Positions 46,855 through 58,363 of a DNA stretch of 64,000 nucleotides are shown one piece after another (position 1 is the stretch's first letter; each line of letters begins with the position of its first letter). The position numbers and the translations under genes are program-made. Origin of the DNA: Eleusine coracana subsp. coracana (lineage: Eukaryota > Streptophyta > Magnoliopsida > Poales > Poaceae); NCBI GenBank assembly GCA_032690845.1, contig CM064417.1, positions 39,314,432-39,378,431 of the forward strand, written 5' to 3'. Under the pieces are notes generated by a model. That model was not told the origin of the DNA and did not search any database. It saw nothing but the letters and a program-made list of their open reading frames with translations.

Positions 46855-47619
46855 AATGCTTCTATAATAGTGTCGAGGCTCAATAGAGTGGAATTTTTTT
46901 GTCATTTTTGTTGGATGGATACAATAATCAAACTCACTGGAACTCTATAGTGTATTAGCGTGGGCTACTTTTTTAGATTGTTTTAGTGGCAACATGAGTA
47001 GCGATGAAATGCTTGCTTTTGCATTTTCCAAACACTGAATTCTCATGATGGCATGGAAATGCTGGGCTGTTAAGAGCTAGCTTGGAGTGGTGAATAATGA
47101 TCATGATTCTTGGTGTCCACTGCTGAAGAATTTTTATTTGTACTGAATGGGTTTAACGAGAAGCATATCTGTCCTTCGGTGTTCTTGAAATATATTTTGT
47201 ATGTACGGACAATGATTCCATTTCTCTTTACTACATAAATCATTTACATCTTTGCTGAAGTTCGTGCATGGCCAAGTCTAAACGCATCGTCAACCTATCC
47301 AATTGCGATTGAAGGTCCGTGCTGTTAGATTCGAACGAAATTATAATCAGGCGATTAGCAGAGTTGGCGAAGGCATAAGCTTTGTGATTTCTGATAACCA
47401 TGTCTACCGAAAAAATGAATGGCTACTTGGCTAGTGCACGGCAACTGGGTTTCGTTTGAAATTGAAATTTCCGAAGGAGATGGCATAATTTCCAAACCAC
47501 AGAAATGATCAGATACGTTGCTCCTCCATCTGACGGAAGCGCACATGCCTGCATACCAGTATCAGCGAACCAGCCGGTTTCCCTAGCCGATCGAGCCCAG
47601 AAGGGCAGAAGGCCAGAAC
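46855..47619. other. Intergenic between the two PPR genes
   Basis: It holds the 3' UTR of the first PPR gene and the promoter of the second. AT-rich, with no repeat or RNA gene recognised and no clear TATA box before 47620. Confidence 0.5.
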
Positions 47620-48327
47620 ATGATTTCGCCGCGCCCGCTGTTCCGCCTCGCGCCGCCGCTCGCCGGCGCCATCCTCCCGCGCGCTATTCGCGGCCTCTGC
47701 ACTCCGGCTCCGCCCTCCAAGCCCCCGCCCGAACCGCTCTCCCCTTCCGAGCTCGACGCCGTCTCCGCGCTCCTCCCTCGGCTCCTCTTCGCGGGCCACG
47801 TCCCCGCCGCCGGCCGCCTCCTCTCCGCCGCGCTCCTCCTCCCGGGCTCCCTGGACCGCCTCCCTCTCCCCTCCCTCGCCGCCCACCTCGCCTCCCTCCC
47901 GACCCTCACCCCGGCCTTCGCGCTCCTCACCGCCCTCCGCCACCACCCGGCCCGCCCCTCCCCGCTCCCGCTCGCCACGCCGCTGCTCGAAGGCCTCCTC
48001 TCCCTCCGCCGCGCGCGCGACGCCGCGTCCGTGCTGCGCTGGCTCTGCCGCCCGGACTCCCCGCGCCGGCCCGACGCTGCCACCTACGCCACCGCCGTCG
48101 CGGGGCTCTGCCGCCTCGAGGACCCCAAGGGCGCTCTCGCCGCGCTCCGGGAGATGTTGGCCGACGGAATCCAGGCTTCCCAGGAGCTGCGGGAGGAGGT
48201 GGTGGGCGTGATGCTGCAGGACGCCAGGATCGAGGAGGCGTGGGCGCTGGAGGACGCGATGCGGCGGCCGGAAATCGGGAGTATGGTGGAGCTGGTCGAC
48301 AAGCTTCTTGCGGAGTGGGAGCCTTGA
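47620..48327 (+). CDS. Short PPR-like protein
   Basis: An intronless 235-aa frame starts at the ATG in GAACATGATTTCGCC. The N-terminus is Pro/Leu/Ala-rich (LFRLAPPLAGAILPRAIRGL) and could be an organelle presequence. One clear PPR unit lies near residues 151-185 (DAATYATAVAGLCRLEDPKG, then ALAALREMLADG). Weaker helical pairs occur before it. It ends ELVDKLLAEWEP. The coding strand is chosen over the long open antisense frames because of the PPR unit and codon pattern. It lies 765 bp after another PPR gene, but the two are too different to look like a recent tandem duplication. Its RNA target is unknown. Confidence 0.8.
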   Translation: MISPRPLFRLAPPLAGAILPRAIRGLCTPAPPSKPPPEPLSPSELDAVSALLPRLLFAGHVPAAGRLLSAALLLPGSLDRLPLPSLAAHLASLPTLTPAFALLTALRHHPARPSPLPLATPLLEGLLSLRRARDAASVLRWLCRPDSPRRPDAATYATAVAGLCRLEDPKGALAALREMLADGIQASQELREEVVGVMLQDARIEEAWALEDAMRRPEIGSMVELVDKLLAEWEP

Positions 48328-49170
48328 GCCACTTGGGGACGAAGAACGATGGGTGGTCCTTGCGTTCCTTGGATGCAAAGGTTAAAACTTCTCTGAAGAC
48401 GGCAATCCAATGTTTTGTGCTGCTGAGCTGAATGTTTCCTAGTACTTCGGAGTTTGGAAGCACTCTACAGGTGTAGATGCTGAAATGATTTGGTACTAGC
48501 ATCCGTGAAGCTAAATGTATCAATATATTGAGTGTTGTCATGCGAATACGATTCACTACAAGATGGTTCAAGGTTCCCGGTCAAGGTAGTTCTTTGGGCA
48601 TCGTCAGTTAATTCTATTGGAGTTATCACTGATATGCTCCCTTAGTTCCAACACTGGTAAACTGAACATCGAAATATCTTCGGCTCATATCCAGTGAAAA
48701 CTAAACAAATGTTGGAAAATTTAAAACTTCATAAAAAAAATGCTCCAGTGAAACCTAAACAATTGCTGGAAACTTCATAAAAAGCTGTTGTGGGAGTTTT
48801 CAACTTTCCAAATTTGTCTATTTTTATCGGTTATGCACCCCGTTTTTAGGGATATATGTGCCCCGTTCTTTGATTCGTTCTGACACACAGAGAAACATGA
48901 CAAGATATTATGATGGTGGGGAAATTGATGCCAAGTTAAAAAAAAAAGTTAGTAAATTATTCCAAGTCCTTAAAGAAAGTTCATTAGGGCTTTGTAGTTC
49001 GTTAGGGCATTGACATCAGTTCATTAGGGCTTTGACACATACTCCTATACCCCCTTCACGTCCTTAAAGAAAGTTGTTTTGAACATCATCTCCCGTACCA
49101 AGAAGTAATTAATTAGGATGTAGTTTACCATGTTGGAGTATTAAAGACTTCTGAATACAAATTTATACAT

Positions 49171-49254
49171 CAAGGCCTTGTAGTTGGATTGGTTACAACT
49201 CACTACCCAAGGCTATACAACCGATGTTCAATTCCTAGCAGTTCTTTTTTTTTT
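49171..49254 (+). repeat. Possible p-SINE-like tRNA-derived retroposon
   Basis: GGCCTTGTAGTTGGATTGG resembles the common plant SINE 5' end with an A-box. GTTCAATTCC at 49226-49235 fits the B-box GWTCRANNC, and an 11-T run follows at 49244. It is short, and the family is not proven. Behind it, AATCATCATTATTGTAAT recurs about 34 bp later as ACCATCATTATTGTGAC. Confidence 0.45.
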
Positions 49255-49784
49255 TGCAAATCATCATTATTGTAATCTCTTTTTTTACAAACCATCATTA
49301 TTGTGACATAAAGATCCAAAACGGCATGTATTAGGAACTGTTGGTAAAAAGTCTCCACCGACTTTCTTTAGGGGCCTGAAGGGAGTATAAATTTTGACTA
49401 AAGATCACATACTACGTTTATTCCAAATTAATTTTGTGCATCCAAATTCATAGCGTCACCTTGTACAGAACTAGAACAGTTAATTTAAAATAGAGGGAGT
49501 ATATTTGACTTAAATGACGAGAGACATAGAAATTATTTTTTGCTAGTGATGATTAAAATCTATGAGAATCGGATCTAGCTAAAACCTGATGGACATGGCA
49601 CACTGGCACTTTCTGTTCGTCATGCATTTAACGAGTTTATATCTAGAAAGTGTGATATGCATATCATAAGGACTATGCCATCAAAGTATTATGCCCAAGC
49701 AACAATGCATGAAGTGTAAAATGTGCGATGTAAAAAATGAAATCCACATTGAAAGAAAATGTATCAGCAGCAGAATGTCAGGTG

Positions 49785-49990
49785 TGTTCATTTCATAGGT
49801 CTAAATTTTAGTATTGAAAAATCCTTCAAACGCTAAATAAGATGACTAAATATAAAATGAATTACATAGTTAAAGGCTATTTTACGAAGTGATTCTATTA
49901 AGCTTAATTAAGTTATTATTATAAGATATTTACTATAGCATCACATTGTCTAATCATAACCTAATTTAGATTTGTCTCATCATTTAGCAG
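49785..49990. repeat. MITE-like repeat related to the one at 12620
   Basis: It begins GGTGTGTTCATTTCATAGGT then CTAAATTTTAGTATTG and includes GATTCTATTAAGCTTAATTA and TAATCATAACCTAATTTAGA. These words match a common grass MITE (CTAAATTTTAGT..., CGAATCTATTAAGCCTAATTAAT). The exact ends were not resolved. Confidence 0.5.
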
Positions 49991-50565
49991 GTTATGGAAT
50001 AGGTTTTGTACAACAGCCTACACCTACAGCAAGAAACTCTTCGGCTTTGCAGGAAAGGTTCATATCGAGGGGCTAAACTATACAGAGCTTTGAGATGCAA
50101 ATCAAAGCGCAAGGCAGATACGATCATGACAGTGCTTATTTGTTCTTGCACAGGAAAAAAAAACTGGCTACAGACTATAAAACAACGCCAAATTATATCT
50201 TCCATTGCAGCATTTTTAGCATCAGCTTCAGAACTCACTTAAAATCTATTTAAAGTCACAAAATCATCCATCCTTTCCTTCAAGATTTACAGCATAGTAA
50301 CTCTTCTGACCCAAATCTGCCCTATTAGCTTACAGAAGAGGGTAGAGACGAACACAAAAAACCACTCACGCCTTCAAAGCCATCCCTGCTCGATTCCTTT
50401 CACTAAAACCACCGAACGAGCACCATCTCCTGCAGACTGTACGCAACGAGTGCAAGAACTTTTTCTTCCTCGAGCGACCATGACAGTTAAACAAGCCACG
50501 ATAAGATGCGACATTAACTGCAAAACTGAACTAAAAAAGTTTCAAATCTGCCAGTTACTTAGGGA

Positions 50566-53500
50566 CTATGCATGCACACCATTGCCATTGGCATAGTATG
50601 CTCCATTCGGAAGACCACTGGCAAGCTTCTTTGCATGCCCATTTAGGAGCACTGTAGAAGTGTAAGAGCCATTGCTTAGATGGTGTTTAGTTGAAACCAC
50701 ATGGCCATTGGGACAGTCTTGCAACATCTTATCCAACTGCCCAGATGCAGCGGCAATCAGTCCTGCATAAATATAGATGAATATCAGCATATGGTTTGAA
50801 GAGTGATTGCCCATCCTAGTACTATGTGGTAGCTGAAATAGTGAAACAAAGCAAAATTGTGAACAAGAGATTATTCAGCATCTTACCCACAAAGAGCGGA
50901 GAAGGTTTTGAAGGTCTTGACTTGAACTCCGGATGAAATTGAGCACCAACAAAATACCGGTGACTAGGCAATTCAATAATCTAAAAAGCAATAAATTAGT
51001 TAAAGAGAGGCCTCCTGAAAAATTAAGAACTGCTGAAGCAAGTTTCAGTTTGAGTCAGACCTCCATTCTCTTTCCAGTATCATCTCTTCCTACAAACTTC
51101 AGCCCAGCATTTTCAAACTCAGGAACCATATCAGGGTTCACCTATGAAGTTGGCAATATCAGTTACATAAAGAAAAGCCAGGTTGTAATGGAAAAAACAA
51201 GGGAAAACAGATTCATAGAATTTATGTACACTTCTGAAAATCTGGCAAATATAAGCATACCTCATATCTGTGTCGATGTCTTTCATCTACATAAGTGACA
51301 TTACCATACCTAAATGGTCAAAGTAATCAGTTAAGGTAGACGATAAACCTTTAACAAATTCAAGAACAAGCTTAGCCATATGAGTTATGCAAAAGGGTAC
51401 ACATGCACTCACAGTTTAGCAGACTTGCAATCGGCAGCCTTGAAAAATGTCCTCCTTGATCCTAGTCGCATAGTCCCACCCATGTGTGTTTTGGAACCCT
51501 AAAAACAGCACATAATTTTAGTATTATGTCTTACAAAAGGGCATTCTTGCAGCAAAATATTTCAACAGCAATGTATGATATTTAATTGCATCAGATGCAA
51601 GACTTATTCACAATAATTACCTCAGGCATAAAAACAACACAAGGTGTCTTAGTATCAGGATCAAATTCAGTGCTGTTTGCATCAGAGAGATTCATAACAT
51701 GACGGGCAAACTCCACAACAGCAATCTGCATTCCAAGACATATACCAAGATATGGGACATTTCTTTCACGGGCATACTTAGCAGCCAGAATTTTCCCCTG
51801 AACACCTCTGTCACCAAAGCCACCAGGTACTAAAATTCCATCTGCCCCCTAAAAATGTAAATGAAAGCTATTCATATAAGTAAAAAAAAAATTCATATTT
51901 GTTCATTATGTTTTACAAAAATCTATGCACCTCACCTTCAGTGAATTCCACGCTGCTTTGTAAGCATCAGGTGCCTACAAAATTTAGCAACAGCAAGGTA
52001 AGAAAGAAAGCTACAGCTGAACATTTGGCATTATAATCTAAAAGGGATTGGGTTCAACCTCAGTGGCAGTGGAGTCCTCAAGATCCGTAGAAGCAACCCA
52101 GTCAATAACAAGCTTTCTACGGCAGTCAACAGAAGCATGCAAGAGGGCCTACAATTTTTATTGCAATAGACACAGGAGTAAGACACCAATGGTAACCATT
52201 TGAAGCAAAAGACATTATGTTGAAGCTCACTTTCAACACAGAGAGGTAAGAATCTGATAAGCCATTGTACTTCCCGACCATAGCAATCCTCACCTGAAAT
52301 CATCACAGTTGGTCACGTGGAACTAAGGAATGTAATGCTTCAATAGCAAGAGTATAACTGAAAGAAACTAACAGTATCTGTAAGGCTGTCAAATATGGTA
52401 GCTCTTGCAACCCATTCATCTAACTTTGGCTCCCGAGAAAAGCTGGAAATGTTATGAATATAGGCATCAGCATAGAAATAACATGTCTTGTACAGAACAA
52501 AGTCAGTACATAATTGAGTCAAACCTTTCAAGGTTCAGAACTTTAAGAATAGCCTCATGTGCCTTTTGGTCCTGCAGGAAACAAACGAAAATTAGAGAAA
52601 ACAAATTCAAGAAAAAGGAAAGGGGAGTTTGAGTACAAAGAAAACAATACCCGTAACAATAAAGGAATGTGCCAGATATTGGAAACATCATACAATGTGA
52701 CAATATTTGCAGCCTACAAAATAAAATTCATCATGAGCTACCTAGAGCAATCATTGCAAGAGCAGCTGCCTAAGAAAATTTATGGTTCCATTACCGGCAC
52801 ATGGCAGAACTGGGATAGTTTTTCCTTCACATTATCCTCCAACTCCTGTTTCCATAGTTGTCATTTATGAAACCAGTGCTAAGAGACTCACCAAAGATAA
52901 CTACCAAGGACACTATGTAAAGTCAAATGAGTTTGATGACAAACCTTTGTACTGCGGCAAGCTAGAATGTTTGGAGTAAGCCCAAGTCCCCTTAATCCAC
53001 GTACACTATGTTGGGTTGGCTTTGTTTTCTACAGGAGCAAACAGAGTTGAAAGAAATAAATGGATCAGAACTATCCATTTACTAACATGTAAACCATACA
53101 TGACCTACAGCAGACAAATCAATAATCAGGATACCTGTTCACCAACAACATTCAGAACTGGAACTAGACTGACATGCACCAAACAGAAGTTTCCAGGGCC
53201 TGGTAACACAACAATAAAAAGATCATCAATCTGCTTACTATCAGGTAAACTGATATTGCATGCATTATAAATGTGCAGATCCTTACCAACATGATAAGAG
53301 AATTGACCCAAAGCTTCAATAAATGGCATCGATTCAATATCCCCTGCAGGTCCAACACTAAGTCAAACAACAGGAAAACAAACTCTAAAATGCCATCAGC
53401 TGTGGCAGAAGCTATGAACCAAAAAAAATATTTAAAACAATTGGCTTTCATGTCACCTATGGTTCCCCCCAATTCTATAACGCAGACATCAGCTGGTCCC

Positions 53501-55616
53501 TCCTTGCCATCCACTGGTACCATAGCAACACGCTCAATCCACTCTTGTATGGCATTTGTAATGTGAGGCACGACCTTATATAAATAAAAGTAAAAAAATG
53601 ACAATCAGCACTACATACATGCAGAAACTACCAAAACAGAATAAAAAAAAAACTCCACAGGAGGTGATCCACACCTGGACAGTCTTTCCCAAGTATTCCC
53701 CCTTCCTCTCCTTTTCAAGTACAGACTGTCATCAACATCAAAATAAAAGTTAAACAATAAGAATAGATAGAAGCGTTTTATGCAGGGAAAAGCAACTGTA
53801 TTGTTGATGACTCCTATCTAACACGCTATCATTCATACATCCGTACATTTTCCTTGCATTCATAAAAAATACTGAAAATCACATATCACATAAGACAAGA
53901 AAAGACATCCTTTTCCTCCATATGTAGTACGAGATAATGTCAACATCAGTTGAATGATTTCAAAACTATTATGAATGTGTGCATGCGGAGAATGCATTGT
54001 ACAACTACTGTGCTAATTGGCAGATGCCATACCACAAATTTAGTTCTAACAAGGAGAGAACAATAATTATGCTTGCCTGATAGATCTTTCCAGTGGTTAT
54101 ATTATTGTCCCGAGTCAGTTTAATGTCAAGAAACCTCTCATAGTTCCCCAGATCCAAGTCCACCTAAAATATAGAAAACACATTACTTCAACAAGATAAC
54201 ATGGATTACACTAGCCAATTCGACTCTGACACATCATTATATCAATACCTCTCCACCATCATCCAACACAAATACTTCACCATGTTCAAATGGGGACATG
54301 GTACCAGCATCGGTGTTAAGGTAAGGGTCTGCATATTCAATTAATTCAAATGGAACATGTCAACTACATGATGACAAAAGCAAAGCAACTTAAGCATTCG
54401 AACAAGTATTAGCTGGCTTGCCGCCACCAATTTTACAAGGAAAGGCCTCAATCAACGCCCAGGTAAAACAAAGAACGGTTTTAGGTGCTACTGGATAAGT
54501 ACTAGGGGCAAACAAACATGCAAAATTAGACCAAATTAAGTCAAAGATTCCACTGTGCAGAGCTGGCATCCAACGGTTCGTGAAATGACGATCTAAATCA
54601 GCATCCGTGCCACCTTGGCATATATCTATATCAGCATAGGCAAGCCATACACAGCACATGGTATCTAGAAGACAAAGACAGGGATGGGAGGGGAAACCTA
54701 GTCTTCTCCAACACCTTGTTTCCATGGCCGCAGCACCACACCAAGAACTGAAATTATGGCTAACTCTGAAAGCAGACCTACATCACATTTTTCTTCTGAT
54801 ATACGGATCTTATCCATGTACTTCACTTTCATTCTTACGCCACTTGTCCAGGCATAACGGATAACCACCAGGCAGTGAATTAAAATGTTGTGGAATATTA
54901 GACCACTCTTGAATGGACCACCATTGTTCAAACTTAAAACCTTTTATGGGTCGAGCAGATGATTCGCAAATCATATAGCACAAAGTCAAAATAAGGTACA
55001 GCCTCCCCCCCCCCCCCCCCCCCAAAAAAAAAAAAAAAAGAGAACCTTCTAATCAAAATCAGGGACGAAAATCCCCTTTGCACCATATGTGTAGAGGTAG
55101 GTGCCCACCAATAACGAAGCAATCTTTGAAGGGAAAGAAATACAGAACCTCTCACTGCACACAAGACAAGATTAGGATTCACAACCATTTTGACACCACA
55201 TCCCCCTAAAACCCCGCGCACCAAAGAACAGACGGCAATAGCACTCGGCGGAAGGTTTAAAAAGGGACTTTTCACCAAACCCGACACAGGACCGGGGGTC
55301 CTGCCCGCACCTACCCCCACCCACGGCCCTGCGCCCCCACGAATCGCTCAAAAACCAAATCTTTCGCCGGCCAGTCACGCCAGAATGGATCGAGGGTTCC
55401 AAGCCACCATGGTCAAATCCCCAAGAGAAAGCGCCCCCCAATACGCGCTGAGTGCGCGCACGTTTATTGAAAGAGGAGGCGGCGGCGGCGGCACGTACCG
55501 ATCTTGATGGACGTAATGCGGAGGCCGCACGACTTTAGGACGACGCCGATGCTGCTGGCCGTGACACCCTTGCCGAGCCCACTCACCACCCCGCCGGTGA
55601 CCAGGACGTACTTCAT
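50566..55616 (-). CDS. CTP synthase
   Basis: CTP synthase makes CTP from UTP, ATP and glutamine in the cytosol. It has 21 exons (minus): 55616-55499, 54328-54249, 54163-54077, 53725-53675, 53574-53457, 53343-53287, 53199-53135, 53028-52945, 52845-52795, 52713-52651, 52571-52525, 52442-52373, 52293-52231, 52148-52059, 51974-51936, 51848-51621, 51498-51413, 51309-51261, 51141-51061, 50980-50887, 50762-50566. All are in phase, giving 605 aa, the usual plant length. The start is fixed by MKYVLVTGGVVSGLGKG, the family N-terminus with its P-loop. The frame is open upstream to 55895 but unconserved. DAGTMSPFEHGEVFVLDDGG and ELGGTIGDIES mark the synthetase half. The glutaminase half has GGFGDRG, the nucleophile in GICLGMQ and QFHPE. 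Intron 3 starts GC, not GT. The last 50 residues (PNGHVVSTKHHLSNGSY onward) are outside the catalytic core. Confidence 0.95.
55005..55039 (-). repeat. Compound T16-G19 tract in intron 1 of CTP synthase (coding orientation)
   Basis: On the plus strand C19 is followed by A16. In the direction of transcription this reads T16-G19. It is like the T10-G22 tract in the SCYL2-like gene, also in coding orientation. Confidence 0.9.
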
Positions 55617-55882
55617 CTCGCCCGGAAATCTCGGACCGGCCAAATCCCCAGCCGGCGCCGCCGCCGCCGCCGCTGCCTCAATCCCTCTTCCACGTGCGCG
55701 CGCGCGAGATACCGCACGAGCAGGTGATGCCGTTAGGTGGTGCACGCGTGCGCGCGAAGCGAGGCGGAGTTGGGAAGGAGGTTTTAGGCGGGGAGGGAGT
55801 GGGTGGCCTTGGGAGGAAGGGACTGGGGGGCAATGGAGGCGGGCGGCAGGGGATAGAGAGGGAGGAGAAGGGCTTTGGGGCG

Positions 55883-56015
55883 TATTTATATACATCCCGA
55901 AAATCCCTTTCTCTCTTCTTTTCTCTTCAGTTTTGTTTTTTCCCCTTCCTTTCTGTGTCTATATATACCCACATCTGGGCTTAGGTTAACTTGACGGCAT
56001 AGCGATAGAGGCCCA
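55883..56015 (-). promoter_or_regulatory. CTP synthase promoter: two TATA-like boxes and two site II elements
   Basis: On the minus strand TATAAATA lies at 55890-55883 and TATATAT at 55967-55961. AGGCCCA (56009-56015 plus, TGGGCCT minus) and TGGGCT (55976-55981 plus) are site II-type motifs. The inner TATA would place the start near 55855, with a leader of about 240 nt before the ATG at 55616. Which box is used cannot be decided from sequence alone. Confidence 0.45.
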
Positions 56016-57919
56016 TCCGCTCCCGTGCACTGTTCAGCCTAGTTCGTCTCGAAAGCCTATCAAAAAAGCACTTGAAATCATTAGCCGACCAAGCAGAGAA
56101 AAGCTAGTACTACTACTACGAGACAACTACGCAGGGGCAGGGCAAGGGTTCTGGCAGTCCGGAACATGTGAAGACATGTTCAGAACATGCATTGCGTCTG
56201 CAAGGAGGAATGGTTTTTGTGCATTTAATTTGGCGATTGCGCAATGTCGTAGATGGTACACCAAAAAAAAAAAAAACAGTGTGACATAATAACGTTTTAA
56301 TAAGTTGTTATATAAAATCACAGGCGCACGGCATCTGCGCAAAACGAAAGGGTCTGTGCGCGCGCTTTTTACTTTTCATCAGAGATATATATGCATCGGC
56401 TCGTCGTACACAACATAGTCCGTTCAGTTTGATATGGCTTGCACTTGACGGTATGTTTGCACGCACGTTAGCTAGATCAGCAAGAAATATACAAAGATGT
56501 GTCCCTAAACTTGTTTCAATATGTCATCTATTATTCTTGAGTTAAAGTTCGGCAAACTTGTCATGTAAGTCCAAAATGGTGAAAATTATGGTGTGGCTCA
56601 TCATGGTGATCACGAGGCATAATTTGTTATCACTCTATCGCCACATCATTTCATTTTTGTGTGGATGGTGATGGATTTGCTACTATGGAGATAGAAACAT
56701 CAAAATAAAGTATAGCTCATCATAGATCATATTAGCATTTCAATTTTAGACTTAGATGGCATATTTGATCATTTTAAAAATCTGAATATGCAAACAGAAA
56801 GCTTGGAGTCCTAACATGTGACAAGTTTAAGGACTGTCATCAGCTCATGGATTTCATTAGAAGAAAAAAACATACATTGAGATTTCTATAACTAGCAGAC
56901 ACTTAGGATTTAGTTTGGAGCTATAAGATAAACATGCATTTGCTGCCAATATCACCCCAAGAAGGCCGCGGCAAGAGGAATGCGTAGTCAATTACACTTT
57001 GGTGCAACATCCCTATTATACGAAGTATTGGCAAATAAGCATATTAGGATTAGGTATTTTGTCAAAACAATGCGGGAGAACATCACCCCTGTGAAATTCA
57101 AGAATCTACACCCTTGCTTAACGATGGAATAGGATTACAGATTCATAACCACCGTGCAAGTTGGTTGAGAGGTTTGGCCGGCAGAGTTCTCTGGCATGGT
57201 AAATCCACGACCACAAGTGTGCATCGATCGGTCATACAGACGCTTTCATATCTCTAAACTCTAATGTCTGAATTAAATTCTGTAAATTGCTCAAATATAT
57301 CCTCAAATTTTCATTTCACCATATATGTTGGTCCAATTGGCGCCCCACGGATGTCTCCTGGTCCGGCACTGGTCATGCTCATGCACATACGAACCATCGA
57401 TGCATATGCATGTTCTTCCGCCAGTTAACGTGCCGGCCCCACCGTGCATGTTATCAAGAATTCAAGATCACGGCTAACTGAATGCGGGCATGCAAGCACA
57501 TGCATTTGCACACCCTGCATTAGACCAGAGCATGCTTGACGAACATGTCAGGAGAAATGAAATCTCGAGATCAAAATGGATTCATTGGAACATGAGATGT
57601 ATCAGCTGCCATCAAGCTGCAAGCAGCGACATTTGTCATCCGTGCATGTGTAATCGGTCAGACCTCTGATCTCGCCACCTTTTTTATGCGCATTATTGGA
57701 CGTGAGAAGCGCAAACAAAAAACGGACGGAGGAACAAGTACGTTTGAACAGAGAAAACATTGTTCATTGGGAAATAAATTTATCATTAAATATTGGATTA
57801 TGGTGGAGAATCCAAACGTGTTGATCTTGTGTTCCTGCAGCATCACAGATGATGATCAACCGGGAGTTTGACGATCAGTATGTGCATTTCTAGCTTTGTG
57901 ATAAGTTACGTTTGCATGC

Positions 57920-57989
57920 ACTTTTGCAGCCGTTCGACACATGCTCTGCCATCTACTTTTGCAGCCGTTCGACACATGCTCTGCCATCA
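57920..57989. repeat. Tandem duplication of a 35-bp unit
   Basis: ACTTTTGCAGCCGTTCGACA continuing to TGCTCTGCCATC occurs at 57920 and again at 57955, identical for about 34 bases. Two copies only. Confidence 0.95.
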
Positions 57990-58133
57990 GTAAGTGCGTG
58001 TCTGAGAGCACGTCCCAATGTCCCATCTATGTACGTGATGATGCTCTGCCACTAGGCATCTGATTTAGCACGACATTACAAACACCAATAATACTGATGA
58101 TTTTGCGTATCTTCATTCAAACCTATAACAATT

Positions 58134-58363
58134 TACTCGTTCCAAAATCATTATCATCGTTGATTTTTTTGTTACCTTTAATCATTCGTCTTATTTAAAA
58201 AAATAGTTCAAATATATAAAATTATTGGTTATGTTTTAAGTTTCTCTAATAATAAAATAAACTATGAAAAGATATATAATAATTTTCAAAATCTTTGAAA
58301 TAAGATGAATAGTCAAAAGTAATGAAAAAAATAAATAAAAATATAATTTTAAAACGGATGGTA
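58134..58363. mobile_element. Stowaway-like (Tc1/Mariner) MITE
   Basis: The 230-bp segment starts TACTCGTTCCAAAATCATTA, and its end, read on the other strand, is TACCATCCGTTTTAAAATTA. Stowaway elements start CTCCCTCCGTTCC with TA target duplications, which fits. Matching inner words are TTACCTTTAATCATTCGTCT and, on the other strand, TTACTTTTGACTATTCATCT, both followed by TATTT. The arms are therefore about 75 bp long. Confidence 0.7.

Larger units (their letters stand above)
48328..50565. other. Intergenic between convergent genes, with SINE and MITE
   Basis: The 3' UTR of the short PPR gene lies at the left and the 3' UTR of CTP synthase (minus) at the right. A possible tRNA-derived SINE head (49171-49254) and a MITE-like repeat (49785-49990) are listed separately. 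Nothing else was recognised. Confidence 0.5.

Noticed and set aside
45682..46905. A 407-codon open frame antisense to the first PPR gene
   Set aside because: It is the mirror of a GC-rich intronless gene. The plus strand has PPR motifs and a presequence, while the minus-strand product is a His/Arg/Gly-rich string without family features.
47509..48571. Several long open frames overlapping the short PPR-like gene, including 308 codons on the plus strand
   Set aside because: They are products of high GC content (Pro/Arg or Gly/Glu/Arg-rich). The PPR unit is found only in the frame 47620-48327.
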